Origin: CALAGB01 sp963713965
Lineage (GTDB): Bacteria > Chloroflexota > Chloroflexia > Thermomicrobiales > Thermomicrobiaceae
Reading direction: 5' to 3'
NCBI GenBank assembly: GCA_963713965.1
Contig: OY970217.1
Coordinates: 124,001-188,000, forward strand
Length of the DNA: 64,000 bases
Numbering within the stretch: the first letter of the stretch is position 1; every line of letters begins with the position of its first letter. A model generated the notes under the pieces. The model had not been told where the DNA came from. It was given only the letters and a program-made list of their open reading frames with translations, and made no database searches. Both the position numbers and the translations under genes were made by a program. Shown piece after piece: positions 1-9,504 of the stretch.

Positions 1-444
1 GTTGACCCGAAAAAAGACGTCGCCGTGTGCCGCCGGGTACGCGTTGCCGTCCTTGATCAATCCCTCGATCATGTTGATGATCGTGTCGACCTCTTGGGTC
101 GCGCGCGGGTATGCGGTCGCGGGTAAAACGTTGAGCTCGGCGGTCTCGTCGTGCCACTCATCGATCAATCGTTGTGCCAGCGCCTCCGGCTCGATGCCCA
201 GCGTTGCGGCGCGCTGAATCACTTTGTCATCGATGTCGGTGAAGTTCTGCACGTGCTCCACCTGGAAGCCCGAGTACTCCAGATAGCGGCGAATTACGTC
301 GAAGACGATTGCCGACATGGCGTGACCGATATGGGCATCGGAATAGACAGTTGGACCGCAGACGTACATGCGGACGCGGCCCGGTTCAATTGTCTCGAAG
401 TCTCGTTTCTCTCCAGTCAGCGTGTCGGAAAGTCGTAAAGGCAT
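1..444 (-). CDS. cysS: Cysteinyl-tRNA synthetase, N-terminal part (cut by window edge)
   Basis: Charges tRNA-Cys with cysteine in the cytoplasm. 148 residues from the start codon are inside the window and the rest lies beyond base 1. The N-terminus shows the class I synthetase signature: CGPTVY at residues 29-34, with Cys29 the expected zinc ligand, followed by HIGH at 38-41 and the family motif FTDIDDK. The ATG at 444 is preceded by GAGGAG, about 8 bases upstream. It lies downstream of fmdB and polA on the same strand, with a 396-base leader between. A mycothiol-ligase (MshC) paralogue shares this fold, but nothing here points to it. Confidence 0.95.
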   Translation of the reverse strand, partial: MPLRLSDTLTGEKRDFETIEPGRVRMYVCGPTVYSDAHIGHAMSAIVFDVIRRYLEYSGFQVEHVQNFTDIDDKVIQRAATLGIEPEALAQRLIDEWHDETAELNVLPATAYPRATQEVDTIINMIEGLIKDGNAYPAAHGDVFFRVN

Positions 445-840
445 TCAGCACTCCTCGTCGGCTGTTGTGACGGTCAGTTGGTCGTCAGTGTCGTTGGTAA
501 CCGGGAGAGCCCTATGACGTACTAAATCTCGCCGCTGTCGTTCTTCTGACGACCGGCTGGAGTTTTCGTGACTGACCGTTGGATTTAATAGGGGGAGAGG
601 ACGATTTGCGCCGGCGAATCGCAGCGCACCGATCACGTCGCCAGACCTGTCGGCACGTCTAGATCGCTGATCTCTTCGTGTTGAAAGGCGCACAACGAGC
701 ATCCTGACTCCGGTCAAAACACGTCACAGGAACGTCAATCCCCGGTGATGCGTTCAGAGGGGACACCGATGGAACCGGCGCCCCCTTCAGACAGGAGCAG
801 AACACCCGTTTATTCGACGCGGTGGTGGCGTCAATCTTGA
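445..840 (-). other. Long structured leader/intergenic region upstream of cysS
   Basis: No convincing gene lies here. Read on the minus strand, it holds two nested perfect 9-bp inverted repeats. The outer pair is ACGGTCAGT at 571-579 with 470-478. The inner pair is GGTCGTCAG at 546-554 with 480-488. They are separated by 1 base on one side and 16 on the other. The structure ends about 25 bases before the cysS start codon. I looked for T-box hallmarks (the AGGGTGGNACCGCG core) and did not see them. Either a cis-acting RNA or a coincidence is possible. Confidence 0.4.
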
Positions 841-1185
841 TCACTTCGAGTCCGTTTTCGAGTCGGATGACGAACTGACAGTCTCCGACTTGGCTTCTGA
901 TTTTGTTTCCGTCGCCGTTGCCGCCGACGCGTCGCTTGATGCGGTCGCGTCCGGCGTCGGTGAACTCTTCGCGCCGGTACTGCCGTTGCTGGTTCCGCTG
1001 CTATTGCTGTTACGGCTGTCGTTGATATAGAAGCCGGAGCCCTTAAAGATGATACCGGCGGGGTGGAAAACGCGACGCACCGTCTGACCGCACTCCGGGC
1101 ACGAGGCGATAGGGTCATCGCTAAATCTCTGTTTCGCCTCGAAACGGTGGCCGCACGATCCACACGCGTACTCGTAGATGGGCAT
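841..1185 (-). CDS. FmdB-family zinc-ribbon regulatory protein
   Basis: Small protein of 114 residues. The N-terminus MPIYEYACGSCGHRFE and the pair CPECG give the CxxC...CxxC zinc ribbon of the FmdB/CxxC_CXXC_SSSS family, first noted beside formamidase genes and proposed to regulate transcription. The ribbon occupies residues 1-45. The rest is low-complexity Ser/Thr/Ala/Lys, probably disordered. I chose the ATG at 1185 over an upstream in-frame start because AGGAGG lies 9 bases before it. It sits 94 bases after polA and before cysS on the same strand, possibly in one transcript. The family is clear, but its exact role is unknown. Confidence 0.85.
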   Translation of the reverse strand: MPIYEYACGSCGHRFEAKQRFSDDPIASCPECGQTVRRVFHPAGIIFKGSGFYINDSRNSNSSGTSNGSTGAKSSPTPDATASSDASAATATETKSEAKSETVSSSSDSKTDSK

Positions 1186-1279
1186 CCTGCCCAACCTCCT
1201 TGACTGGACAACCAAACTGTATCCGTTGAATTCTACGCGAACCGAACAAGTCGATCAACTCGGAGTCATCAAGCTTGAG

Positions 1280-4027
1280 CTAGATCGGCTCTAGTTGATC
1301 CCAGTTCGGCCCGACCGATTGCTCGACACCGAGCGGCACGCTGAGCTCGACGACATTTTCCATGATCTGCTTGACTATCTTCGCGAGAGACTCGACCTCC
1401 GACCGCGGCAGCTCAAACAGGAGTTCGTCGTGAACCTGCAGCAGCATGCGGCTTCGCAAATTGTTGTCTTCGAGCGTCTTGTGCACCTGTATCATTGCCA
1501 GCTTCATGATGTCGGCAGCAGAGCCCTGCAGCGGCATGTTGATTGCCATGCGCTCGGCGCCAAGGCGAACGTTAAAGTTCGAGGATGTGATCTCCGGCAG
1601 ATATCGCCGTCGTCCAAACATGCTCTGCACGTAGCCCTGACCGGCGGCCTCCTGCTTCGTTCGCTCCAGGAATTCGCGCACGCCGGGCAAGCGGGACATG
1701 TAACGATCGATGAACTGCTGCGCTTCCGCCCGGCTCATGCCCGTGTCCCGCGACAACCCGAACGCCTGCATGCCATACATGATGCCGAAGTTCACCGTTT
1801 TGGCCACTCGTCGCATGTCTGACGTCACGTCTCTGAGTTCAACGCCGAACACGTCCGCGGCGGTGGCGGAGTGGATATCCTGGCCTTCCCGAAACGCCTT
1901 CAGGAGCGTCTCGTCCTGGCTCATGTGGGCCATGAGACGGAGCTCGATCTGGCTGTAATCCGCGGAGAGGAAGACGGCCCCATCCTCCCACAGGCGTCGA
2001 TTCGGACGATTGTCCGCGATGAATGCCCGTCGCACGCTGCGGCCGATGCCGGTGCGGACGGGAATGTTCTGTAAGTTCGGATCAGTCGAGCTCAGACGAC
2101 CGGTGGCGGCGATGGTCTGGTTGTAGGACGTGTGCACGCGCCCGGTTTTCGGGTTCACTTGCAGCGGCAACGCGTCGACGTAGGTCGATTTCAGCTTGAG
2201 AAGCTGTCGGTATTCCAGGATCGAATCGACAATCGGATGCTCGGCACGCAACCCCTCCAGCACGTCCTGGCTCACGGAGAAGCCGGTCTTGGTTCGCCGA
2301 CCGGTCGGTAGACTCATGTCTTCGAACAGTATCTTGCCCAACTGACGGGTGGAGTTGATATTGAACTCTTCCCCCGCCAGCCGATAGATCTCGGACTCGA
2401 GCTCGGAGATCTGACCGGCGAGCTGTCGCGAGAGCTCCTCGAGAAATTCGACGTCGACTGCGATCCCGGTTGATTCCATGTCGATCAAGACATCGATGAG
2501 GGGGAGTTCGATGGATGTAAAAAGCTCGGTCTGGTCGCGCTCATCGAGCTCCGGCCGCAACTGGTTGACCAGGAGGTAGGTTGCCTCGACATCCCCGCAG
2601 GCGTAGTCGGCGGCCTTCATGGCCTCGGTCTGATCCATGGTGATCTGAGTACGCCCACGTCCGATGAGCTCGGTGATCTCAGTCATCTCGATGCCCAGAC
2701 GCGTGAACGCCAGGTGTTTAAGTCCCACCGAACTGTCGCCAAGCAGATAGGCCGCGACCATTGAGTCGAAATCAATATGCGGACGCTCAAAGCCAGCCTG
2801 TTCCATGACCAGCGCGTCGTACTTCCCGTTGTGGGCCAGGATCGCGGGCTTGGGCGACGTAAAGACCGGCGAGAACGCGCTCCGCAGATCGTCTTCGCTG
2901 ATCTGGCCATCGTGATCCACGTGTCGAACGGGGATGTAGTAGCTACGCTCGGGAGATGTGGCCAATGCAATCCCGACGAGCTCGGCCCGCATCGGATCGG
3001 TGTCGGTCGTCTCGACGTCGAAGGCAACCGCTTCTGACTTCCGCATCTCGGTTATCAGGTGATCAAGCTGCTCGTGGCTGACCACGACGGTACGGGTGGC
3101 TTCGACAATCTGCGGCGGAGGGAGGTGGGCGGCCACCTCTAGCTCCGGCAGTTTGTTGACCAGCGTGCGGAACTCAAGCTCGCGGAAGAGCTCGATAACG
3201 ACCGCACGGTCGAAGTCCTTGAGCAAGCACGCGTCCAGATCGATGTCCAGTTCGACATGCCGGACGATCGTCGCCAACTCGCGACCGGCTAGTGCTTGGT
3301 CATAGTTCTCGCCGAACGAATTGCGTGCTCGGGTCGGAGTGATTTCGTCCTCGTGATCACGCATCGCCTCCAACGACGGAAATTTCTGGATGAGTGCGGT
3401 CGCGGTTTTGGCGCCAATACCGGGAACGCCCGGAATGTTGTCCGACGTGTCTCCAACCAGCGCCTTGTATTCTGGAATTCGCTCCGGATCGAATTGATAC
3501 CGATCGATGACCGCGGCCCGATCATACATGCGGTAATCGCCAAATCGCTGGCGCCCGGGCAGGATGATGTGGACATCGCCGTCCACAAGTTGCAGCAGGT
3601 CGCTGTCACCAGTAACGATGAGCACGCGCATCTTCTGATCGCCGGCCTGGCGAGCGATCGTGCCAATCACGTCGTCCGCCTCAAACCCCTCTTTGCTGTA
3701 GACGGGGATGTTGAGCGCCTCCAGGACCGCGAAGATGCGGTGCATCTGGCCGCGCATGGCGTCAGGCATGGGCGCGCGTTGAGCCTTATACCCCTCAAAC
3801 GCCTCGTGCCGGAATGTCTTCCCGACGTCAAAGCTGACCACGACATAGTCAGGATCATGCTGGCGAATGGCATCGAGGAGCATTGACGTGAAGCCGAAGA
3901 CCGCGTTGACGATCTCGCCTGACGATGTGGTGAGTGTTTCCGGCAGTGCGTGGAATGCTCGGAAGGCCAGTCCGTAGCCGTCGACGAGCATTATCGATCG
4001 ACCGGCAGGATCCGCGGATGATTTCAT
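1280..4027 (-). CDS. polA: DNA polymerase I
   Basis: 915 residues, the usual length for a three-domain Pol I. It replaces RNA primers and fills repair gaps. Residues 1 to about 290 are the 5'-3' exonuclease (MLVDGYGLAFRAFHALP, helix-hairpin-helix VPGIGAKTA). The middle holds a 3'-5' exonuclease that looks active: FDVETT supplies the DxE pair, HNGKYD the third site and YACGD the last. The C-terminal polymerase has motif A (ADYSQIELR), motif B (RRVAKTVNFGIMYG) and motif C (QVHDELLFE). The ATG at 4027 follows GAGAGGAG. First gene of a minus-strand group with fmdB and cysS. Confidence 0.97.
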   Translation of the reverse strand: MKSSADPAGRSIMLVDGYGLAFRAFHALPETLTTSSGEIVNAVFGFTSMLLDAIRQHDPDYVVVSFDVGKTFRHEAFEGYKAQRAPMPDAMRGQMHRIFAVLEALNIPVYSKEGFEADDVIGTIARQAGDQKMRVLIVTGDSDLLQLVDGDVHIILPGRQRFGDYRMYDRAAVIDRYQFDPERIPEYKALVGDTSDNIPGVPGIGAKTATALIQKFPSLEAMRDHEDEITPTRARNSFGENYDQALAGRELATIVRHVELDIDLDACLLKDFDRAVVIELFRELEFRTLVNKLPELEVAAHLPPPQIVEATRTVVVSHEQLDHLITEMRKSEAVAFDVETTDTDPMRAELVGIALATSPERSYYIPVRHVDHDGQISEDDLRSAFSPVFTSPKPAILAHNGKYDALVMEQAGFERPHIDFDSMVAAYLLGDSSVGLKHLAFTRLGIEMTEITELIGRGRTQITMDQTEAMKAADYACGDVEATYLLVNQLRPELDERDQTELFTSIELPLIDVLIDMESTGIAVDVEFLEELSRQLAGQISELESEIYRLAGEEFNINSTRQLGKILFEDMSLPTGRRTKTGFSVSQDVLEGLRAEHPIVDSILEYRQLLKLKSTYVDALPLQVNPKTGRVHTSYNQTIAATGRLSSTDPNLQNIPVRTGIGRSVRRAFIADNRPNRRLWEDGAVFLSADYSQIELRLMAHMSQDETLLKAFREGQDIHSATAADVFGVELRDVTSDMRRVAKTVNFGIMYGMQAFGLSRDTGMSRAEAQQFIDRYMSRLPGVREFLERTKQEAAGQGYVQSMFGRRRYLPEITSSNFNVRLGAERMAINMPLQGSAADIMKLAMIQVHKTLEDNNLRSRMLLQVHDELLFELPRSEVESLAKIVKQIMENVVELSVPLGVEQSVGPNWDQLEPI

Positions 4028-4056
4028 CGTGGTGAAGCTCCTCTCTGAGTCTCCGA

Positions 4057-4062
4057 ATTATA
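4057..4062 (-). promoter_or_regulatory. Probable -10 element of the polA promoter
   Basis: A perfect TATAAT on the minus strand, 30 bases upstream of the polA start codon. No good -35 sequence is visible at 16-18 bases. Confidence 0.4.
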
Positions 4063-4268
4063 GCCGTGGGTTGGTAACCTGGTGGAGTCTCGCTGCGTCT
4101 TCATTTTGGAACTTCTCCGCGACGAGCGACATCCCAGGCATGGTGCCGAAATTGCAAGACATAACCGACGTCAACGAGACGATTTTGCCGGATATTCAGT
4201 GAAAACACATCCAAACCAGAGAAACCCACGTATGGTGGGTATAGAGTGCCATTTTGAGAAGCGCGGAT

Positions 4269-4277
4269 TGATATAAT
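4269..4277 (+). promoter_or_regulatory. Extended -10 promoter upstream of the MoxR operon
   Basis: TGaTATAAT, a perfect extended -10, lies in the 447-base divergent gap between polA (minus) and the MoxR gene (plus). It would start a leader of about 190 bases. TTGAGA at 4254-4259 is too close (12 bases) to be a normal -35. Nothing else in this gap looks coding. Confidence 0.55.
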
Positions 4278-4474
4278 CCGGACAATGTCAACTTGGTACC
4301 AATTGGGGATGCCTGGTGCATGCTCGCCATTGTTCTCCGGCACACCTCCATTACGATCTCAACCATGGTAGGTGACGGACCAAGCCGGCCATTATTGTTT
4401 GCGCTGACAGCCGCAGTGGACACTCCGCTCGACGGGTCGAGTGGCTGTTCCTTCCACGGCGGGAAGGGAGCATC

Positions 4475-5473
4475 ATGGAGACCGCCGAGGCGTTAGCAGA
4501 ACGTATTGTCCGCAACGTCGAAAAAGTCATCGTCGGTAAGCGCCAGGAGGTCCAGCTGGTCTTGGTTGCGCTCCTTTGCAAGGGCCACGTCCTGGTGGAG
4601 GACGTTCCCGGCGTTGGCAAGACGATGCTGGCCAAGGCAATCGCTCGCAGCATCGGCTGCAACTTCAAACGAATTCAGTTCACTCCAGACCTGTTGCCGA
4701 GTGATGTCACCGGCGTAAGCGTCTTCAACCAGCAGACGTCACAGTTTGAATATCGTCCCGGCCCGGTGGTGGCTCAAATCGTTCTGGCGGACGAAATCAA
4801 CCGCGCCACACCGAAGACGCAGTCATCTCTTCTCGAATCGATGGAAGAGGGGCAGGTGACGGTCGACGGCATCACTCACATGCTCCCCAATCCGTTCATC
4901 GTGCTCGCGACCGAAAACCCTATCGAATACGAAGGAACGTTCCCACTCCCGGAGGCTCAACTCGACCGCTTTCTCATCCGAATCTCTCTCGGCTACCCAG
5001 GACACCGCGGCGAGGTGGAGATCCTCAACCGTCAGCACTTCCAACACCCCATCGACAGTCTGGAACAGGCAGTTGATGCCGAAGAGCTGATCGCGGCGCA
5101 GAACGCTGTGAAGCAGGTGCACGTCGACGAGACCCTCAAGGAGTACATCGTTTCGATCGTCGAGGCGACGCGCGAACATGACGATGTCTATCTCGGAGCG
5201 GGGCCGCGCGGCTCCCTCGCGCTTTACAACACCTCCCGAGCTTGGGCGGCGATGTCGGGCCGCGACTACGTCATCCCGGACGACATCAAGGCGTTGGCGG
5301 GACCTACGCTGTCTCACCGCGTCATCGTCAGTCCAGGTGCACGCATGAAGAATGTTGACGGGCGCATGGTCATTCGCGAGATCTTGATGGCGACCGGCGT
5401 TCCCGGATCTCGGCCAGTGGCGCGCGAGACCGAGCGATCGCGTGGCTGGCGCGGGGTTGGTTCTTCGTCGTGA
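4475..5473 (+). CDS. MoxR-family AAA+ ATPase
   Basis: 332 residues. Members of this family are chaperone-like ATPases that help assemble or activate metal-containing or membrane complexes, usually with DUF58/VWA partners. Walker A is GVGKT at residues 46-50 in VEDVPGVGKTMLAK. Walker B is LADEINRA, followed by the sensor region ATENPIEYEGT. The C-terminal lid helix bundle ends with a short basic, glycine-rich tail. The start follows GGGAAGGGAG. The stop overlaps the next start by 4 bases (GTGA), so it is translationally coupled to the DUF58 gene. The MoxR-DUF58-transglutaminase trio is a widespread conserved cluster. Confidence 0.93.
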   Translation: METAEALAERIVRNVEKVIVGKRQEVQLVLVALLCKGHVLVEDVPGVGKTMLAKAIARSIGCNFKRIQFTPDLLPSDVTGVSVFNQQTSQFEYRPGPVVAQIVLADEINRATPKTQSSLLESMEEGQVTVDGITHMLPNPFIVLATENPIEYEGTFPLPEAQLDRFLIRISLGYPGHRGEVEILNRQHFQHPIDSLEQAVDAEELIAAQNAVKQVHVDETLKEYIVSIVEATREHDDVYLGAGPRGSLALYNTSRAWAAMSGRDYVIPDDIKALAGPTLSHRVIVSPGARMKNVDGRMVIREILMATGVPGSRPVARETERSRGWRGVGSSS

Positions 5474-6747
5474 ACGGCATAAAGCTCCTCGTTCTGGTAT
5501 TGGTCGTCCTGCTGCTGGCGCAGCTCAACCAATGGGACGTGCTCGAGAAGATCTTCTTCGTTCTGAGCGCACTCCTGGTCGCGACCTTTGCCTGGAGTCG
5601 GCTGAGCCTGCGCGGTTTGGTTGTAACGCGCGAGACGCGCGCCGACCGAGCCCAAGTTGGGCAGACGCTCGTCGAACGTATCCGTGTTGAGAATCGCAGC
5701 CGTATCGCCAAGCTGTGGCTCGAGGTGGCTGACCATTCCGACCTTCCTGGACATCACATGAGCCGCGTGGTTCACCTCGGGCCGAACGACGCCAACCGCT
5801 GGCGCGTCGAGACGTGGTGCTCGCGCCGCGGTCGATTTCACATCGGTCCACTGACGCTGCGATCGGGCGATCCGTTCGATCTCTTCCCGGCGCATCGTCT
5901 GGTCCCGCACGTGCAAGAGTTGCTCGTCTACCCGGCGACCGTCGATCTCGGCGGATTCCGGCTCCCGGTCGGTGACCTGGCCGGCGGCAACTCGCTCCAG
6001 CGGCGCACGCCATTCGTGACTCCGAACGCGGCCGGAGTGCGACAGTACTCGCCAGGCGACAGCTACAACCGAATTTCCTGGTCGGCGACTGCGCGAACTG
6101 GCCAATTGATGGTCAAGGAATTCGAGCTTGACCCGACGGCGGACGTCTGGATCGTGCTCGATCTGGAAGCCCGGCACCATGTGCGGGCGCGTGGGATGAG
6201 TCCAGATTTCGGCGATCAATTCACGTCGATGCGAGAGATACCTCTCTCATTCTGGCTCGACTCCACCGAAGAGTACGCAGTGACCATTTCCGCGTCTCTG
6301 GCGCACCACTTTCTCGATCAGAACCGCACAGTCGGCATGATCGTCAACAATAGTCAGCCCACCGTGATCCCGACCGATCGAGGCGCACGGCAGATGGTGA
6401 AAATTCTCGAGCTGCTGACCGTAGTGCACGCCGACGGGTCGCAGCCAATAGAAGAAACACTCATGGCAGAGGGATCGCTGTTTTCGCGCAACAGCACGGT
6501 TGTTATCGTGACTCCATCGACGGACGAGCGCTGGTCATCCGCTGTAATGGAGCTCGTCGCCCGCCATGCGCGCGTGGTTTCCGTCGTCGTCGAGCCGAGC
6601 ACGTTCGGCGGCCGTGACAGCAGCCTGCTCGTAGTCAGCGATCTGGCCGCGATCGGAGTGCCGAGCTATCTCGTCAAGTACGGGGATGACATCGGACGTG
6701 CGCTCACGACGCAGGGTCAATCGATGCCGTTCAAGCGAGTCGTCTGA
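5470..6747 (+). CDS. DUF58 domain-containing protein
   Basis: 425 residues. Two short hydrophobic N-terminal helices (about residues 5-20 and 25-45) precede a beta-rich section. The DUF58 core follows, around residues 185-235, with the family signature of a glycine-rich turn, then YSPGDSYNRISWSATART and a buried LMVKEFE strand. The C-terminal half resembles a von Willebrand A-like fold. No enzymatic activity is established for DUF58. Its fixed partnership with MoxR suggests a substrate or adaptor of that ATPase at the membrane. It starts with GTG inside the MoxR stop codon. Confidence 0.88.
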   Translation: MNGIKLLVLVLVVLLLAQLNQWDVLEKIFFVLSALLVATFAWSRLSLRGLVVTRETRADRAQVGQTLVERIRVENRSRIAKLWLEVADHSDLPGHHMSRVVHLGPNDANRWRVETWCSRRGRFHIGPLTLRSGDPFDLFPAHRLVPHVQELLVYPATVDLGGFRLPVGDLAGGNSLQRRTPFVTPNAAGVRQYSPGDSYNRISWSATARTGQLMVKEFELDPTADVWIVLDLEARHHVRARGMSPDFGDQFTSMREIPLSFWLDSTEEYAVTISASLAHHFLDQNRTVGMIVNNSQPTVIPTDRGARQMVKILELLTVVHADGSQPIEETLMAEGSLFSRNSTVVIVTPSTDERWSSAVMELVARHARVVSVVVEPSTFGGRDSSLLVVSDLAAIGVPSYLVKYGDDIGRALTTQGQSMPFKRVV

Positions 6748-6828
6748 TCAACCTCGCATTAGCTGCGTGGTAATCGCCCGGCAAATGTCATCGCGTACGA
6801 AGCCGCTCACACACACCAGGGATGAAAT

Positions 6829-9504
6829 ATGCAACGCTTCGCAATCCGAGAAGGCTGGACATCCTTTTTCCTTGTCGCACTGATCGTCTTCACTGCAACC
6901 TGGTCAACTCAGGCGGCGGACTGGACCGACGGACTCGACATACTCACCACGGTCACCATCGTTGGTCTACTGACGGGTCTGATTCTAGCCCAGGTTGAGC
7001 GTATTCCCTCGGTCCTCGGGCACGTTATCGCGCTGCTGATCGGCTTTGTCGTCGTCATGTACGAGATGACGAACTTCCTCAGCGACAACATTGGTGGTCG
7101 ACAGGCCAAGCTGCACTATCTCTGGGGCCGGTGGACGCAGTGGTACACGGCGATCTCGCATGGCCAACACGCCGAAGATCTCTACCTCTTCGTCCTCATG
7201 ATGGCGGCTCTGATCTTCATCCTGAGCTACACATCCGTGTGGTTCATCTTCCGTTCGCGCTGGATCTGGCTGTCGCTTCTGCTTCCCGGCGTGATGCTTT
7301 TCATGAACCTGGGCTACTCTCAGCACGTTCCGACCGGTCTGGTGATCGTCTTTCTTATTGGCGCGATCTTACTGATGATGCGCTTCAGTTTCTCGCGCAG
7401 GATCGACGAATGGCGCCATTCCGGCACACCGTTCCCGGATAGCCTGGTGTGGCGCGGTCTATGGACCGCAAGCTACACGTCGATCGCCGTCATCATCATC
7501 GGCTGGGCGGTACCAATTTCGACCCAGAATCAGTCGATCCATGGTGCGTGGGAATCGATCAACGCACCGTGGGTACACGTTGAGGACACGTTCAATGGCT
7601 GGTTCGGATCGCTACGTGGCCCTGGTGTGTCCGGCGGAATCGGTGGCTTCGCCAGCTTCGGTGATTCTTTCGAAGTGGGTGGGCCCCTGCATCTGAGCGA
7701 CCAGCCGGTGGCCTTGGTGAAAGGTGGCTCCGCGCCTTATCTGGCCGCTCATCGCTACGACGTATTTGATGGTCGTGGCTGGTCATCGGACATCGCCAGC
7801 ACCTATCAATCGAACTCAGCTACCGGCGGATCATCGCCGCTCATCCCATTCCAGGCAAACGAGACGATTCCAATCCCGCCGTCGACCACGTCTGGCACGT
7901 CCGACGAAAAATACACGGTGAAGATCCTGAGCCCGAGGGGAGCGGTGATCTATTCTCCGGGTCAGCTTCAGTCGGTCTCCGAGCCGACGCAAATTCAGGT
8001 TGCCTGGCGAAATTACACCGATCAAGCGCTCGACCTGACTCAGGCGAATCAACAGAACACTCCACCGCTGCTTTGGCCGTTGGTGCAAGCGCTTCAGAAC
8101 GCGAAATTCTCTGCTCCGCCGCCGCCCGAGCCGACTGCTACTCCAACAGCGACGGTCGAGGGTACGCCTGCTGCCACGCCGGAAGAAACGCCGACACCGG
8201 CCGCTACACCAACGCCGAATCCGAACCTTACTGTTCAGATTGGAAGTGGGACGACCGTCAGCATCGATCCGGGCGATTGGGCGCTGATCAATAGCGAGCG
8301 CAATGACCTAAGTACGCGCTCGATCCAGACTCGTTTTGAGATCAACTCGGACTACACGGTCACGACGTTCTTCTTCACAGGTGAGTTGCCGGTCTACTCG
8401 GATGTGGAAGCGGTGTTTGCCCAAAACGGCGTCGGATCCGGAGACATCTACGACATCAACTCGGTGGTAAGCGACGCCACGGCCGAGCAGCTTCGCGTAG
8501 CCGGGACCGATTATCCGGTGGAGATCACGAGCCGCTATCTGCAGCTTCCGACCGTTACCGATCGCACGAAGCAACTGGCAGAGAGTCTTGCGTCCGATCA
8601 GAACAACCCCTATGACGTTGCCGCCACAATCGAAACCTACCTGCGAAAGAATCTCGCATACAATGAGAACGTCGGCGTTCCGCCCAAAGGTGAGGACGCG
8701 GTCGACTGGTTCCTGTTTGAGTCCAAACAGGGCTACTGCACATTCTATGCGTCCGCCATGATCGAGATGCTGCGCGTCCTCAACATCCCGAGCCGCATCG
8801 CGGTCGGCTTCTATCCCGCGCAGTATGACGACGGCTCGGCCGGGTATCTGTATCGAGATCTGAATGCCCATGCCTGGGTTGAAGTCTATTTCCCGCAGTA
8901 CGGCTGGGTCTCGTTCGAGCCGACGGCGGCGAGAGCGGCAATCAATCGCGAGCCGGCTGCGCCCTCGACGTCAGGTAACTCGGGTTCGTTGCCCGCCAAC
9001 ACCGGCGAGTCGGGCGTGAATCCGCGTGACTTTCTCGACGAGAACCCTCCTGTCGGTGGTAGTGGGGCGGTTCTGACGTCAAACCACTCAACGACGGCAT
9101 TTGACTGGATCGTTCGAGGAATGATCGTCGTCCTGCTCGCGATCATCGCGTTCGTCAGCTATTTGTGGCTACGCGGCACTCGTGGACTGACACCAGCCAC
9201 TCAGTTCTTCACCAAAGCGCAGCGGAGCGCGAGCTGGGGCGGAGTACCGGTCAGCTCAGCTATGACTCCATATGAGTACGCCCAAATGATCGGCGATCGA
9301 GTGCCCGGGACGCGCCAGCACGTGCGCTACCTGGCGGATGTCTACGTCCGGGAGCGTTACGGCGCTCAGCCGCCGGATGCACAGGACGTCGGACACGCTC
9401 GCAAGGCGTGGCTGCGACTGCGCAGCTTGATGATCCGCTACATGGTTATCGGGCGCTGGAGACTTTCACGGCGACGACCGGATTCCTCGATCGATGATGA
9501 GTAA
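6829..9504 (+). CDS. TgpA-like transglutaminase-domain membrane protein
   Basis: 891 residues. A run of membrane helices fills residues 1-240. It is followed by a long extracytoplasmic part with a Pro/Thr-rich linker near residues 425-465, and then a transglutaminase/cysteine-protease core. The presumed catalytic Cys637 is in GYCTFYAS and His681 is in NAHAWVEVYF. The third position reads WVSFEPT, so Glu stands where many members have Asp. A further helix lies near residue 770 and a DUF4129-like cytoplasmic tail ends the protein. Third member of the MoxR-DUF58 cluster. The substrate is unknown, and an envelope or peptide-crosslinking role is inferred. Overlaps the next gene by 11 bases. Confidence 0.9.
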   Translation: MQRFAIREGWTSFFLVALIVFTATWSTQAADWTDGLDILTTVTIVGLLTGLILAQVERIPSVLGHVIALLIGFVVVMYEMTNFLSDNIGGRQAKLHYLWGRWTQWYTAISHGQHAEDLYLFVLMMAALIFILSYTSVWFIFRSRWIWLSLLLPGVMLFMNLGYSQHVPTGLVIVFLIGAILLMMRFSFSRRIDEWRHSGTPFPDSLVWRGLWTASYTSIAVIIIGWAVPISTQNQSIHGAWESINAPWVHVEDTFNGWFGSLRGPGVSGGIGGFASFGDSFEVGGPLHLSDQPVALVKGGSAPYLAAHRYDVFDGRGWSSDIASTYQSNSATGGSSPLIPFQANETIPIPPSTTSGTSDEKYTVKILSPRGAVIYSPGQLQSVSEPTQIQVAWRNYTDQALDLTQANQQNTPPLLWPLVQALQNAKFSAPPPPEPTATPTATVEGTPAATPEETPTPAATPTPNPNLTVQIGSGTTVSIDPGDWALINSERNDLSTRSIQTRFEINSDYTVTTFFFTGELPVYSDVEAVFAQNGVGSGDIYDINSVVSDATAEQLRVAGTDYPVEITSRYLQLPTVTDRTKQLAESLASDQNNPYDVAATIETYLRKNLAYNENVGVPPKGEDAVDWFLFESKQGYCTFYASAMIEMLRVLNIPSRIAVGFYPAQYDDGSAGYLYRDLNAHAWVEVYFPQYGWVSFEPTAARAAINREPAAPSTSGNSGSLPANTGESGVNPRDFLDENPPVGGSGAVLTSNHSTTAFDWIVRGMIVVLLAIIAFVSYLWLRGTRGLTPATQFFTKAQRSASWGGVPVSSAMTPYEYAQMIGDRVPGTRQHVRYLADVYVRERYGAQPPDAQDVGHARKAWLRLRSLMIRYMVIGRWRLSRRRPDSSIDDE

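Noticed and set aside
445..840. T-box riboswitch before cysS
   Set aside because: The conserved T-box core and a terminator/antiterminator pair were looked for and not found.
659..844. 61-residue frame whose GTG overlaps the fmdB stop
   Set aside because: The coupling looks tempting, but the sequence has no family resemblance and no conserved-looking features, so it was left as intergenic.
5314..6219. 301-residue minus-strand open frame
   Set aside because: Lies opposite the DUF58 gene, has no family resemblance or ribosome site, and reflects codon bias of the real strand.
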